A stretch of 64,000 nt of DNA from Bacteroidota bacterium (lineage in GTDB: Bacteria; Bacteroidota; Ignavibacteria; SZUA-365), in the NCBI GenBank assembly GCA_003246455.1, contig QKAF01000130.1:56641-120640 (forward strand). The letters run 5' to 3'. Both the position numbers and the translations under genes were made by a program. This document shows positions 9,459 through 19,772 of the stretch, one piece after another. Position 1 is the stretch's first letter, and each line of letters begins with the position of its first letter. The notes under the pieces are model-generated. The model worked only from the letters and a program-made list of their open reading frames with translations. It had not been told where the DNA came from and did not search any database.

Positions 9459-12023
9459 ATGAAGTCATTTTTTACGTCGATTATTCTCCTCCTCATAGGC
9501 GCCGTCTCACTCTATGCGCAGGGGAGCGGAACCGAAACCGTCATCTTCAGGCCGATCGATCCGGAGTCCTGCTGTTATGACGTGTTCGTCGAAAACAACA
9601 TCGATCCCGCGGTGGAGGTGAATTCCTTCCGCCTGCGGATAAAGACGCCGGGAGTGACCTTCCAGCATGGCGCCGGCGGTCCCTGGCCGACCATGATCGA
9701 GATGGACACCCTGGTCGAATACGGCGAACAGGGGATCATTCTCCATTCGGGCGAAACGATCGAAGGGTTCGTCGTGTGCCTGGCCTTTCAGCCGGGACAG
9801 CCGCGGCAATGCGAACTCGAATGGACGCTGAGCCTGGACGGGACTCCACAGGGGCAGGGGACGGTCCAGGTCGAATGCCTGATCGTGCAGCGAGTGCCCG
9901 ATTCCCTGAGCATCAAATCGAGTTCCATTCCGAACCAGCCCGACGGCTCCTGCTGCTACGAGGTGACGCTCAGCAACACCCATCTGCCGGCCGGAGGAAC
10001 GAACGGCCTGCGCCTGGTACTCCAGACCCCGGGCGCGTTTTTCGCCGGGGCGCCCACCGGTCCCTGGACCGTTTCGGAATCGACGCCGACCTCCATCGGC
10101 TATTCGACAGCGTCGCCCGTGAATTCGGGAGGGTCGGTCAGCGGATTCCGTTTCTGTGTCGTCACCCCGCCTGTCAGTCAGATCCAGCTGGATTTTCTCT
10201 GCTATACTTCCTTCAACGGGAATCAGATCGGCGAATCGAGTCTTACCGCGACCTGCAAACCCGTGTACATTCCCCGCGACGATACGGCAATGGTGACGAA
10301 ACTGCAGGACTGCAGTTATGACATCGGTTTCATCAACAAGCATGTCCCCCGTTCTACAGTGAACGGCTTCCGCCTGAGCGTTTTCACCCCGGGTGCGAGT
10401 TTTGAGTCCATCACGCCCCCGGCAGGATGGACCATCACCAGCGAAACCGGACTGAATGTGCAGTTCACCAAGACCGGTGCGCCTCTGGCGAACGGAGATT
10501 CGGCGAAGGGCTTTCTCGTCACCTTCAAGCCGGCGAAAACCGGAACGGTTCGCTTCCTGTGGACGACGTTCAACGGAACGACCATTACCACGAAGGACAC
10601 CCTGCAGGTCCAGTGCCAGCCGCCTCCTCCTTCGCTGTGCGACTCGCTGCTGGTGACGCCGCAGGCGACTTCATGCACCTATGATCTCGGATTCTTCAAC
10701 AAGCACGTGCCGCAGTCCGATGTCAACGATTTCCATATCCGACTGCAGAATCCGGGTTCGACCATAAAGGACGTCACGGCGCCCGCGGGCTGGATCATCG
10801 AAAGTCAGACCGCGACCGACATCGTCTTCAAGGACACCGTCGGGGTCATCGCGCCCGGCGAGCAGCAGACCGGCTTCATCATGACGGTTACACGCGGGGA
10901 GTTCGGCGATGCCGTCGTTTTCGAGTGGTGCACCTCCCTCGACGGCGCGATAAACTGCTGCGAGTTCGATTACGTTTCTTGCGTTGCCGAGAAAGAGCGC
11001 TGCGATTCGCTGGCGGTCACCCCGTCGCAGGATTACTGCAGCTATGATTTCAGCCTGACGAATCTCCAGGTCCCCAACAGCGAACTGGATGCCTGGACGC
11101 TGCACCTGGACAATCCCGACGCGGTGCTGCTTTCCGCCGCGGCGCCGGCCGGCTGGAGCGTCGACTCGGCGGACGAGCAGTACATCCGTTTCGTGAAGAA
11201 CAGCGGAACCGTCGCGACAGGGGAAACGGTGGACGGTTTCGTTCTCCATTTCGTGCCGTCAGCGATTTCCACCCAGATACCCTACACCTGGTGCACGGAA
11301 CTTTCCGGGCAGGTGCGCTGCTGCGATACCGCGAGTGTCGCCTGTGAAATCAAGATCGTCCAGTGCGACGTGATCGATGTGGTGACAAGCGTCGAGCGTC
11401 CCTGCTGCTTCGAATTCAACGTCGAGAACGTCCATCTGCCGCGAGGCATGATCAATGGATTCAACGTGGTGATCCTTACCCCGGGAGTCACCGTCTTCAC
11501 CTCCATCATAGACGATCCGGACAGCTGGACCCACAACAGCAACGGTACGCGTGTCAGCTGGCGCCGCACCGACGGTGCGATCGTTCCGGGAGAAGCGCTC
11601 GGTGGGTTCATCGCGTGTTTCGACAATTCGAGCATCGGCAACGCGGATTTCGAGATCGTCACCCAGACGGTCTATAACGGGTTGATTCTCTGTGAGGACA
11701 CGCTGACGATCAAGTGCGACCGCACCCTTTCGGTCGAGCTGCTCTCCGGTGTGCGTCCCGACCGGTACGCCCTGCATCAGAACTACCCGAATCCCTTCAA
11801 TCCTGTCACGACCATCACGTTCGATATTCCCGAACGCAGCGATCTGACGCTGAGTCTGTACGACGCGAACGGGCGGCTGGTGATGGATCTCGGTTCGGGT
11901 ACATATGACGCGGGAAGCTGGCAGATCACACTCGACGCCTCGGGTCTGGCGAGCGGCACCTACCATTATCAGCTTCGCAGCGGCGCGTTCACCGCGACGC
12001 GATCCCTGATTCTGCTGAAGTAG
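9459..12023 (+). CDS. secreted protein with six tandem Cys-rich modules and T9SS C-terminal sorting domain
   Basis: ATG at 9459 starts signal peptide MKSFFTSIILLLIGAVSLYAQ; repeated SCCYDV..N..P...VN.FRL...TPG modules; C-terminus NYPNPFNPVTTITFDIPERSDLTLSLYDANGRLV...SLILLK. Confidence 0.85.
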   Translation: MKSFFTSIILLLIGAVSLYAQGSGTETVIFRPIDPESCCYDVFVENNIDPAVEVNSFRLRIKTPGVTFQHGAGGPWPTMIEMDTLVEYGEQGIILHSGETIEGFVVCLAFQPGQPRQCELEWTLSLDGTPQGQGTVQVECLIVQRVPDSLSIKSSSIPNQPDGSCCYEVTLSNTHLPAGGTNGLRLVLQTPGAFFAGAPTGPWTVSESTPTSIGYSTASPVNSGGSVSGFRFCVVTPPVSQIQLDFLCYTSFNGNQIGESSLTATCKPVYIPRDDTAMVTKLQDCSYDIGFINKHVPRSTVNGFRLSVFTPGASFESITPPAGWTITSETGLNVQFTKTGAPLANGDSAKGFLVTFKPAKTGTVRFLWTTFNGTTITTKDTLQVQCQPPPPSLCDSLLVTPQATSCTYDLGFFNKHVPQSDVNDFHIRLQNPGSTIKDVTAPAGWIIESQTATDIVFKDTVGVIAPGEQQTGFIMTVTRGEFGDAVVFEWCTSLDGAINCCEFDYVSCVAEKERCDSLAVTPSQDYCSYDFSLTNLQVPNSELDAWTLHLDNPDAVLLSAAAPAGWSVDSADEQYIRFVKNSGTVATGETVDGFVLHFVPSAISTQIPYTWCTELSGQVRCCDTASVACEIKIVQCDVIDVVTSVERPCCFEFNVENVHLPRGMINGFNVVILTPGVTVFTSIIDDPDSWTHNSNGTRVSWRRTDGAIVPGEALGGFIACFDNSSIGNADFEIVTQTVYNGLILCEDTLTIKCDRTLSVELLSGVRPDRYALHQNYPNPFNPVTTITFDIPERSDLTLSLYDANGRLVMDLGSGTYDAGSWQITLDASGLASGTYHYQLRSGAFTATRSLILLK

Positions 12024-12046
12024 CACCGTTGTTCCTCGATTGATAC

Positions 12047-12088
12047 GACGACGCCCCGCCTGCTGAAGACGGGGCGTCGTCATTTTTT
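12047..12088 (+). terminator. intrinsic terminator
   Basis: gacgacgccccg ... cggggcgtcgtc followed by attttttcc. Confidence 0.8.
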
Positions 12089-12183
12089 CCCGGAGCGCGG
12101 AATTATTCTCTCCGGTTGAGGGGTTTCTTTTTCATTGGTATGTTTGTGTAACTCGAATCATCCCGCAATACAGGAGAAAATCA

Positions 12184-12672
12184 ATGGCAGTCGAAAACCC
12201 CAAGGTCATCGTTCTGATGGGAAGCAAGTCTGATTGGGACGTCATGCAGCACACGTCCGATACGCTCGCACGCTTCGGCGTCGTGCATGAATGCCGCGCT
12301 CTGTCGGCCCATCGCACGCCCGCAGCGGTGATGGAGCTGGTTTCCGCGGCGGAATCGAACGGTGTCGAGGTCATCATCGCCGCCGCCGGAGGGGCCGCAC
12401 ATCTGGCAGGCGTCGTCGCGGCGCATACACTTCTGCCGGTGCTGGGCGTTCCCATGGCCAGTGCGCTGAACGGACTCGATTCGCTGCTTTCCACCGTCCA
12501 GATGCCCGCGGGCATTCCTGTGGGTACCCTCGCGATCGGCAAGGCCGGCGCGACGAACGCCGCGCTGCTCGCGGTCGCGATTCTCGCGCGCCAGGAGCCG
12601 GAGCTGCGTGAAAAACTCCAGGCGTTTCGTGACGAACAGACAGAGAAAGTGCTCAGCGTCACGCTCCCCTGA
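12184..12672 (+). CDS. purE: N5-carboxyaminoimidazole ribonucleotide mutase
   Basis: VIVLMGSKSDWDVM, ECRALSAHRTP, IIAAAGGAAHLAGVVAAHT, MPAGIPVGTLAIG. Confidence 0.95.
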   Translation: MAVENPKVIVLMGSKSDWDVMQHTSDTLARFGVVHECRALSAHRTPAAVMELVSAAESNGVEVIIAAAGGAAHLAGVVAAHTLLPVLGVPMASALNGLDSLLSTVQMPAGIPVGTLAIGKAGATNAALLAVAILARQEPELREKLQAFRDEQTEKVLSVTLP

Positions 12673-12702
12673 CGTTCGCCTGCGCGGGAGATTCCCCTGC
12701 CG

Positions 12703-12894
12703 CTAACGACCGAGTTCCCGCGCCGTCTTCCCGCCGATTCCGTATTCATCCTTCCCCATTTCGGATACTATCACCCTGACCGATTCCGCCGGGACTTCAA
12801 GAGTCCTGGCGACGGTCTCGGTGATGTTCCGTATCAGTTCCGTTTTCAGCCGGGCCGGCCGCCCTTCCAGAATGTGCGCAACGATGATAGGCAT
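12703..12894 (-). CDS. 4-oxalocrotonate tautomerase family protein
   Basis: 63 aa beginning MPIIVAHILEGRPARLKTELIRNITETVARTL with N-terminal Pro. Confidence 0.85.
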   Translation of the reverse strand: MPIIVAHILEGRPARLKTELIRNITETVARTLEVPAESVRVIVSEMGKDEYGIGGKTARELGR

Positions 12895-12990
12895 ATGTTC
12901 TCCTGCAAATTGCTGTTGAATATACGCAATTTGTGTTGTACAATTGAAGTAGAACTTGAAATCCGTTTGCTCACCTTCCGCAAGAATGCC

Positions 12991-15900
12991 ATGAAATTCA
13001 GGTCAATCCTTGCCGCCGTGCTCATCATCTGCTGTGCCGGCGGTGCATTCGCGCAGCCCAAGCTCAGTGTTTCCATCGAGATTCCGCCCGTGACGGTCGA
13101 CAAGGCGACGGAATCGTACGTTCCGATGCCGATCCCGATCCGGGTGACGATATATAATACAGGGACGGCGGTTTCACTGCCGCTGAACGCAAGGATTACC
13201 TTTCCGCCCGATCTCGCGCTGGATCCGTCGGAAATGGATGCAATGATAAAAACCCCCCTCCCCGGGGTGGTGCAGCCGAACGATTCCGCGAAAGTGGAGT
13301 GGCAACTGACGCATCCCGCGTCCTTTTCGATGGTGAATTACCGGATCCGGGTGTGGCTGACGTATACGCCGGTCGATTCCTTCGAAACGCAGAAACTGTT
13401 CCTTCTGCCGGCGATGGATCCCCCGGATTTCAAAATGACCTTCGGACCCGTACCGCATCTGCAGGTACGCAACGATTCTCTGGGCTACGAACAGAATCCA
13501 TTCCCTATCCTGCTGCGGCTGAGCAATCAGGGCGGGACAACGGTCGACAGCGTTTCCGTGCTCGCGACACTTCCCCCCGAATACGTGCTCGATCCTTCCG
13601 CGCAGTCGAATCCGCAGATCTACGGACTGCCGATTCCCCCGCCTCTGGTCGGGAATCCGCGCATCGAAATGACGTGGAACATCCGTTATGTCGGTGCGAC
13701 GCGGAATGCCCGTACCGACACGCTGCGATTCCGGGTGACGGGCAGGGACAGGGCAGGCGGGCTGGTGCAGAAAGACACGCTGCTTCTGATCGACGTGGAC
13801 GGTCTTTCTCCCCGCTACAGCATAAGCTTTCTCGATCCCGGCGCCATGCAGTACGACACGGCGACCATATACAGTCCGCGGCCGTATCCGCTGCAGGCGC
13901 GCATTACGAATCTGAGCGAGCAGTGGATCGACCTGGCCGGGCTCTCTCTATCGATACAGGGAGACGGGGTGAATACCCCGGACGCACTCACGCGCGTGAT
14001 TCCGATGCTGCTCCAGGGCGGGCATCTCGATTTTCAATGGAATTTCACCGCCGAGCGGAGAAGCATCACGCGGCAGATGATCGCGACGATCGAAGTCGCC
14101 GATGCTGACGGTCGGCGGGAATCGGGCGTTCATGCAGTCACGATACCCGGCCAGCCGTACGGCCTGACCGTGGAGGAACTGCAGACCGTCGACACCCTTG
14201 CGGTGAACGCGGAACGAACGGCCTTTCTCAGCAACGCCATTCCGCTGTCCTTCCGTGTCCGCAACGACGCGTGGTACAATACGACAGTGATTTCATCGCG
14301 GGTGCAGTCGCAGGGAGAGGGAATTCTGCCTCCTCCTTTCAAGGACAGACAGCATGCGCTGTTTCTCAAGCCGGCGGATGTGACGCCGGCGATTCCCGAC
14401 ACCTTTTACGTTGAAGGCCGCATCGGGTCGCGTCTCGTTACGTTCCACGTCAACGCGGTCAGCGACCACGGGGATACCGCGCGCGCGTCCCGCCCCGTGT
14501 TCGTTCCGGGCCTGCTTCCCGTGATGCGTCTCACGCACCGCGGGCCCGATCATATCGGCCCCGATCGGCTGGGCGGCTACACGCCGAACCCGCTGTTTCA
14601 TGAGTACGTCCTGCACAACGACGGAAACATCGATTTCCGAATCGATTCGGTGGTGCTTCACTACGAGATGGACGGTATGACCACTCCCGAACCACTGCGC
14701 CGGGACTACGGATGGACACTGCGTCCCGGGGACACGCTGCTGACGCGGTGGAATTTTTCGCTGTTCGTCCGAGATACCGCACGCATCATTTCCATGCGGG
14801 TCACGGCCTATATCTCCGGACAGTTCGAGACCGAGACCGGCAACAGCATGACAGTCGACGCGCTCGTGCCGGTGCTCGACGCCGCGGTGCTCGGACCGGA
14901 TACCCTGGCCTTCGATCCCGGGGCGCTGTACACGCCGAATCCCTTCACAAAAGTATTACGGATCCGCAATACCGGAACCGCGGAACTGCTGCTCGACAGC
15001 GTCGCCCTCGTCAGCAGCGATCCGCTGCTGACGGTACTGGATCCGCTGCGGTGGACCGCGGGACGCATACTCAAGCCTGACAGTGCGCTCGACCTGCAGT
15101 GGAGAATTGAAGCGGCGAAGCATGAAGACGCCACTTTCGCGCCACTGATGTTCGCGGTGCACCACGGAGGCGGAACGCGGACGGACATTACTTCCGGCGT
15201 GTTCATTCCTGCGCTGGTACCGGGTCTCGATGTTCAGATCACCGGCGATTCACGGCTGGTATTCGATCCCGTGACAGTGTACAGCCCGACGCCATTCCTG
15301 AAGACCGTGCGCGTGCGGAACAGCGGAACCGCCGATCTCGAGCTCGATTCCATCGTGGTCTCGTGGTCCGATCCCCTGCTCGCGTCCGTGGAAACTGCGC
15401 GACGCGACTTCGGCCAGCCGATCATCCCCGGCGCAAGCATCGAGGAAGAATGGCATTTCCGGGCGGAGCCCCATGCTTCGGAGGGATATGTCCCCCTGCA
15501 CTTCACCCTGTATCACAGTGGCGGGAAATCCTTCCCGGTGAACACCGATGTGCATATCGCCGGCGAACCCTTCGCATTCCGCATCGCGGACGCGTCGGTG
15601 CCCGATCGTATCGAGCCCCGCAGCGACGGTCAGGGATATGAGAACAATCCCGTCGTGACGCTGCTGACGATTGAAAACGATGCGTGGTTCAATGCAGCGG
15701 CGGGAAATGTCCGCGTGGAACTCAGCGGCGACGGCGTCACGATGCTTTCACCGCAGCCGCGCATCGATAACCTGTCGTTCGGTCCGCACGATCGCAGTGC
15801 GGCGCTTCGCGACTCGTTCTTCGTGCTCCCCGCGAGCTATGACCGAACCGTTCACGTGACCTTCCGTATCGAGAGCGACCGCGGACTGCGGGACAGCAGA

Positions 15901-16230
15901 GAGTTCGACATGTTCGTTCCGCGCATAACGACGAACGCGGCCGAGGGCGTCCCGGCTCTTGCGGACTTCCGACTCCACGGTCTGTATCCGAATCCTCTGC
16001 GTCAGGCCGCGGGACAGTTTCTGCATATCGACGTGGAAGGGCACGGGGTATACCGCGCGGAAGTGTTTGATCGTCTCGGGCGCCGGGTATGGACGGAAGC
16101 CGAGATCAACCTGCAGGGCCGTCGCACGAGCGTCGCGCTGCAGCTGCCCAGGCTGACCGAAGGATTGTATATGGTGAGAATCGCCGGCGGCGGGAAACAG
16201 AAGACGATGCCGTTCGTCATTCTCCGGTGA
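12991..16230 (+). CDS. secreted multi-module beta-sandwich-like repeat protein with T9SS C-terminal domain
   Basis: Signal peptide MKFRSILAAVLIICCAGGAFAQ at 12991; repeated Y[TS]P[NT]PF.K..R[IV]RN[TS]GTA.L.LDS modules; C-terminal LHGLYPNPLRQAAG...EVFDRLGRRVW...MPFVILR. Confidence 0.8.
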   Translation: MKFRSILAAVLIICCAGGAFAQPKLSVSIEIPPVTVDKATESYVPMPIPIRVTIYNTGTAVSLPLNARITFPPDLALDPSEMDAMIKTPLPGVVQPNDSAKVEWQLTHPASFSMVNYRIRVWLTYTPVDSFETQKLFLLPAMDPPDFKMTFGPVPHLQVRNDSLGYEQNPFPILLRLSNQGGTTVDSVSVLATLPPEYVLDPSAQSNPQIYGLPIPPPLVGNPRIEMTWNIRYVGATRNARTDTLRFRVTGRDRAGGLVQKDTLLLIDVDGLSPRYSISFLDPGAMQYDTATIYSPRPYPLQARITNLSEQWIDLAGLSLSIQGDGVNTPDALTRVIPMLLQGGHLDFQWNFTAERRSITRQMIATIEVADADGRRESGVHAVTIPGQPYGLTVEELQTVDTLAVNAERTAFLSNAIPLSFRVRNDAWYNTTVISSRVQSQGEGILPPPFKDRQHALFLKPADVTPAIPDTFYVEGRIGSRLVTFHVNAVSDHGDTARASRPVFVPGLLPVMRLTHRGPDHIGPDRLGGYTPNPLFHEYVLHNDGNIDFRIDSVVLHYEMDGMTTPEPLRRDYGWTLRPGDTLLTRWNFSLFVRDTARIISMRVTAYISGQFETETGNSMTVDALVPVLDAAVLGPDTLAFDPGALYTPNPFTKVLRIRNTGTAELLLDSVALVSSDPLLTVLDPLRWTAGRILKPDSALDLQWRIEAAKHEDATFAPLMFAVHHGGGTRTDITSGVFIPALVPGLDVQITGDSRLVFDPVTVYSPTPFLKTVRVRNSGTADLELDSIVVSWSDPLLASVETARRDFGQPIIPGASIEEEWHFRAEPHASEGYVPLHFTLYHSGGKSFPVNTDVHIAGEPFAFRIADASVPDRIEPRSDGQGYENNPVVTLLTIENDAWFNAAAGNVRVELSGDGVTMLSPQPRIDNLSFGPHDRSAALRDSFFVLPASYDRTVHVTFRIESDRGLRDSREFDMFVPRITTNAAEGVPALADFRLHGLYPNPLRQAAGQFLHIDVEGHGVYRAEVFDRLGRRVWTEAEINLQGRRTSVALQLPRLTEGLYMVRIAGGGKQKTMPFVILR

Positions 16231-16262
16231 TGTGAACACCGCCTTGAATCGAGACCGCGGTA

Positions 16263-16502
16263 TCAGGTCCCGGGCATATACCGTCCGAGGAGCTGCCGGA
16301 GAGCGGTCATGAAATCGTCTTCGGAGACGTCAAGGTGTTCGACGACACGTCCGTACAGCAGGGGGGTGGGAACGGTGCGTCCCTGAAGCCAGGGCTCTTT
16401 CTGTGCCTTGTTGAGTTCGTACAGGATGACGCGCTGCAGGCGGGTGAGACCGTCGCGTACGTCGGGCAGCGCCCGATCCCATTCATTGTCGTAGCTGTTC
16501 AT
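16263..16502 (-). CDS. small hypothetical protein (79 aa)
   Basis: MNSYDNEWDRALPDVRDGLTRLQRVILYELNKAQKEPWLQGRTVPTPLLYGRVVEHLDVSEDDFMTALRQLLGRYMPGT; natural-looking composition, occupies non-overlapping DNA at the end of an over-long antisense ORF (16263..18161). Confidence 0.7.
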   Translation of the reverse strand: MNSYDNEWDRALPDVRDGLTRLQRVILYELNKAQKEPWLQGRTVPTPLLYGRVVEHLDVSEDDFMTALRQLLGRYMPGT

Positions 16503-16578
16503 TCCGCAACATACGATTTGCCGCGGATGCATCCCAGCGGAACCCATACATCGCGGCGGACGTCTCCTGAACACGGCC

Positions 16579-19500
16579 ATGCGACGCGGGGATTTCCTGA
16601 TCGCTTCGCCGCTTCGTAGATTGTCACATCGCAGCAGCGACCAGGAAGTATCACCAGCACCCATTCCATTGACGCACACCGAATCACCGTTGAACGCTCG
16701 CATCCACACGATACTCACCGCGCTGTGTGCAGGGGTGCTGCTGCTCGGTGCGACGTCATGCTCCCTGCTTCGGTCGGATGTACCCGCTCCGCCGACGGTT
16801 CTTCCGCCGAAGGCGCCCGAAGCCCCGAGCATCACGCCGCCGCCCGACATTCCGCTTGCGGATGCGACGTATGACACCCACCTGTTCCCCCGGAGCGCCT
16901 GGGCCGACAGCGTGCTGGCAACGCTGGACTGGCGGCAAGCCATCGCGCAGCTGCTCGTTCCCTTCACGTTCAGTGATCTGACGGCGAAGACGCAGGGACG
17001 CATGCGCATCGCGGTGGGCGAACACGGCGTCGGCGGAATCATCATATCGCGGGGAAGCGGGTCGGATGCGCGGGCGCTGATCGATTCCATGCAGCGCTGG
17101 TCGAATGTCCCGCTGCTGGTTTCCGCCGATTTCGAAACCGGACCGGGTATGCGGCTCGAGCGCACCGTCCGATTCCCTTCAATGATGGCGATGGCGGCGA
17201 CGCGGAACGCCGACCTGGTGTACCGCGCAGGCCGGGCCGTCGCTTCGGCGAGCCGCGATCTCGGGGTGGGACAGAACTTCGCGCCGGTGGTCGACGTGAA
17301 CAGCAATCCGGAAAATCCCATCATCAATACACGGTCGTTCGGCGAACGGCCCGAACTCGTCGCGGACATGGCCGAGGCGTACATGCGCGGGATGCAGGAC
17401 GGCGGACTGATCGCCACGGCCAAGCACTTCCCCGGGCACGGAGACTCGCATACCGATTCGCACACCGGCCTTCCCCTCATCGAGGCGGACCGCGCGCGGC
17501 TCGACAGCATCGAACTGCAGCCGTTCCGCCGCCTGGTCGACGCCGGCGTGTTTGCCGTCATGAGCGCCCATCTTGCCGTACCGGCACTCACCGGCGACAG
17601 CTCGCGTCCGGCGACATTGTCGTCAACGGTGATGGATTCGCTGCTTCGCGGAAAGATGGGCTTTCGCGGACTGGTCGTCACCGACGCCATGAACATGAAA
17701 GCGCTCACGCGCACGGGTGTCGCGAACCTTCCGGCCTCCGCACTTGCCGCCGGTGCCGATATTCTGCTCATACCGGGGGATATCGGTGAAACAATCGATT
17801 CCGTGCAGGCGGCGGTCGCTCGTGGTGAACTTGACAGCGCGCGCGTGATTCGGTCGGTGCACCGGGTGCTCGACGCGAAGCGCTGGTCGATCGACCACGG
17901 ACTGCCCGTGGACTCCACCGCAACGCGGCTGAACCGGCAGGAGAGGCACCGAAGGCTCGCGGAACTGATTGCGGAGCGGGCCCTGACGCTGGTGCGGAAC
18001 GCGCGCAGCGTGCTCCCCCTTGCCGACAGCAGCCGCATCGCCCTCGTCAGCCTGGTCCGGAAGGGGGAACCCGAAGAGGCGCGGGAATTCGTCACGCGCA
18101 TGCAGGCGCGGTTCCCCAATCTTCGGACGTTCATGCTCGACGCGCGCGCGCGTGCGGACACGCGTGCATGGATCCGGGATTCGCTCGACGGTGTCGACGC
18201 AGTGGTATTCGCCGTTCATATTTCCGCGGTCAACGGCTCCGGGACCATCGGACTCTCGGATGCACAGCGCGCTTTCGTCGACCGCGTCGAAGAAACGAAA
18301 ATTCCGCGTGTGCTGCTTTCGCTCGGGACGCCCTATGTCCTCGCCGCGATGCCGACCGCGGAAGCCATGCTCTGCTGCTACGGGGACGAGTCCGCTTCAC
18401 TTCACGCGGCGGTGCGCGGACTCGCCGGAGAGATTTCCCCGCAGGGCAAGCTGCCCGTCACGATCCCGGGCATCGCCGTTTTCGGTAGCGGCCTCAGTTA
18501 TCAGCCTACCGCCGACACTTCGATTCCCGGAGCGGGGATTTCCTTCGAAAAAGCGGACAGCCTGATCAACGACCAGATTGCCCGGAAATCCACACCCGGG
18601 GCGCAGCTGGCGGTTTTCCGTGCGGATACGCTGCTGTATCTGCGGAGCTACGGCAGCCTGAGTTACGACAGCGCCTCGCCGCGGGTGAACGACCGTACGA
18701 TGTACGATCTCGCCTCACTCACGAAGGTGGTCGCGACAACCACCGCGGCGATGCAGCTCGTGGACCAGGGACGCCTGCATCTCGACAGCACAGTCGCATC
18801 GTACATCCCGGAATTCGGCGTACGTGGCAAGGAACACGTCACAATACGCAACCTGCTGCTGCACAACAGCGGACTGGAGGCCTTCCGCCTTTTCCATCAG
18901 ACCGCCGCAGACGGCCAGGAAGTGCTCGACAGCATATACGCCATGGGACTGATATACCCGACGGGAAGCAAGACCGTGTATTCCGACCTCGGCATGATCA
19001 CGCTGGCGAAGGTTATCGAACGGATCACCGGGTTCGGTCTCGATGCCTATATGAACACGCAGTTCTTCGCACTGCTGGGCATGACGCATACCATGTTCAC
19101 GCCGCCTGATTCGCTCGCCGGGCAATGTGCTCCGACGGAGATGGATCACGTCTGGCGAAAACGTCTCGTCCAGGGCAGCGTGCACGACGAAACGGCGGCG
19201 ATGCTGGGCGGGGTCGCCGGGCATGCAGGTCTTTTTTCCACAGCGGCAGATCTGACGCGCTTCGTGCAGATGCTCATGCGAGGCGGGATCAGCGACGGCC
19301 ACCGCTACCTGCACGCGGCCACGATCCGGTCATTCACCACGCGGCAGTCCGTGCATGGAAGCCGCGCTCTCGGATGGGATACGCGGTCGGCCACAGGTTC
19401 GTCGGCCGGAGAGTATTTCTCCATGAAAAGCTACGGGCACACCGGCTTCACCGGAACGTCCATATGGGTGGATCCCGTGTCGGACGTCGCGGTGATATTC

Positions 19501-19620
19501 TTGACGAACAGGGTGCATCCGACCCGTGAGAACAAAACGCTCCCCCGCTTCCGGGGGACGCTTCATGACGCGGTACGCGAAGCGCTGTCGAACAGCGCGC
19601 TCCGTACGTCCGGACCCTGA
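16579..19620 (+). CDS. GH3 beta-N-acetylhexosaminidase (NagZ-like) fused to serine beta-lactamase/transpeptidase-like domain, lipoprotein
   Basis: KHFPGHGDSHTDSHTGLP and VVTDAMNMKAL (GH3/NagZ); ASLTKVVATTTAAMQL (SxxK) in C-terminal half; lipobox LLLGATSCS. True start may be TTG 16690. Confidence 0.88.
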   Translation: MRRGDFLIASPLRRLSHRSSDQEVSPAPIPLTHTESPLNARIHTILTALCAGVLLLGATSCSLLRSDVPAPPTVLPPKAPEAPSITPPPDIPLADATYDTHLFPRSAWADSVLATLDWRQAIAQLLVPFTFSDLTAKTQGRMRIAVGEHGVGGIIISRGSGSDARALIDSMQRWSNVPLLVSADFETGPGMRLERTVRFPSMMAMAATRNADLVYRAGRAVASASRDLGVGQNFAPVVDVNSNPENPIINTRSFGERPELVADMAEAYMRGMQDGGLIATAKHFPGHGDSHTDSHTGLPLIEADRARLDSIELQPFRRLVDAGVFAVMSAHLAVPALTGDSSRPATLSSTVMDSLLRGKMGFRGLVVTDAMNMKALTRTGVANLPASALAAGADILLIPGDIGETIDSVQAAVARGELDSARVIRSVHRVLDAKRWSIDHGLPVDSTATRLNRQERHRRLAELIAERALTLVRNARSVLPLADSSRIALVSLVRKGEPEEAREFVTRMQARFPNLRTFMLDARARADTRAWIRDSLDGVDAVVFAVHISAVNGSGTIGLSDAQRAFVDRVEETKIPRVLLSLGTPYVLAAMPTAEAMLCCYGDESASLHAAVRGLAGEISPQGKLPVTIPGIAVFGSGLSYQPTADTSIPGAGISFEKADSLINDQIARKSTPGAQLAVFRADTLLYLRSYGSLSYDSASPRVNDRTMYDLASLTKVVATTTAAMQLVDQGRLHLDSTVASYIPEFGVRGKEHVTIRNLLLHNSGLEAFRLFHQTAADGQEVLDSIYAMGLIYPTGSKTVYSDLGMITLAKVIERITGFGLDAYMNTQFFALLGMTHTMFTPPDSLAGQCAPTEMDHVWRKRLVQGSVHDETAAMLGGVAGHAGLFSTAADLTRFVQMLMRGGISDGHRYLHAATIRSFTTRQSVHGSRALGWDTRSATGSSAGEYFSMKSYGHTGFTGTSIWVDPVSDVAVIFLTNRVHPTRENKTLPRFRGTLHDAVREALSNSALRTSGP

Positions 19621-19772
19621 GAAGCCCGGCGACGCGCCGGTGCGGGACGGGATTTCGTCGCACCGTTCGTGACAGCGGCGCGCATGTTGACTTCCAGCGG
19701 GGCACTTCGTATGCTGGTGGCACACACATCAACGGGTAACGTCCAGCGCAGAATATATTCGGAGGCGTTCGC

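Noticed and set aside
16263-18161. 632-aa minus-strand ORF as a whole
   Set aside because: Ser/Arg-rich region antisense to the GH3 gene; only the last 79 codons look genuine
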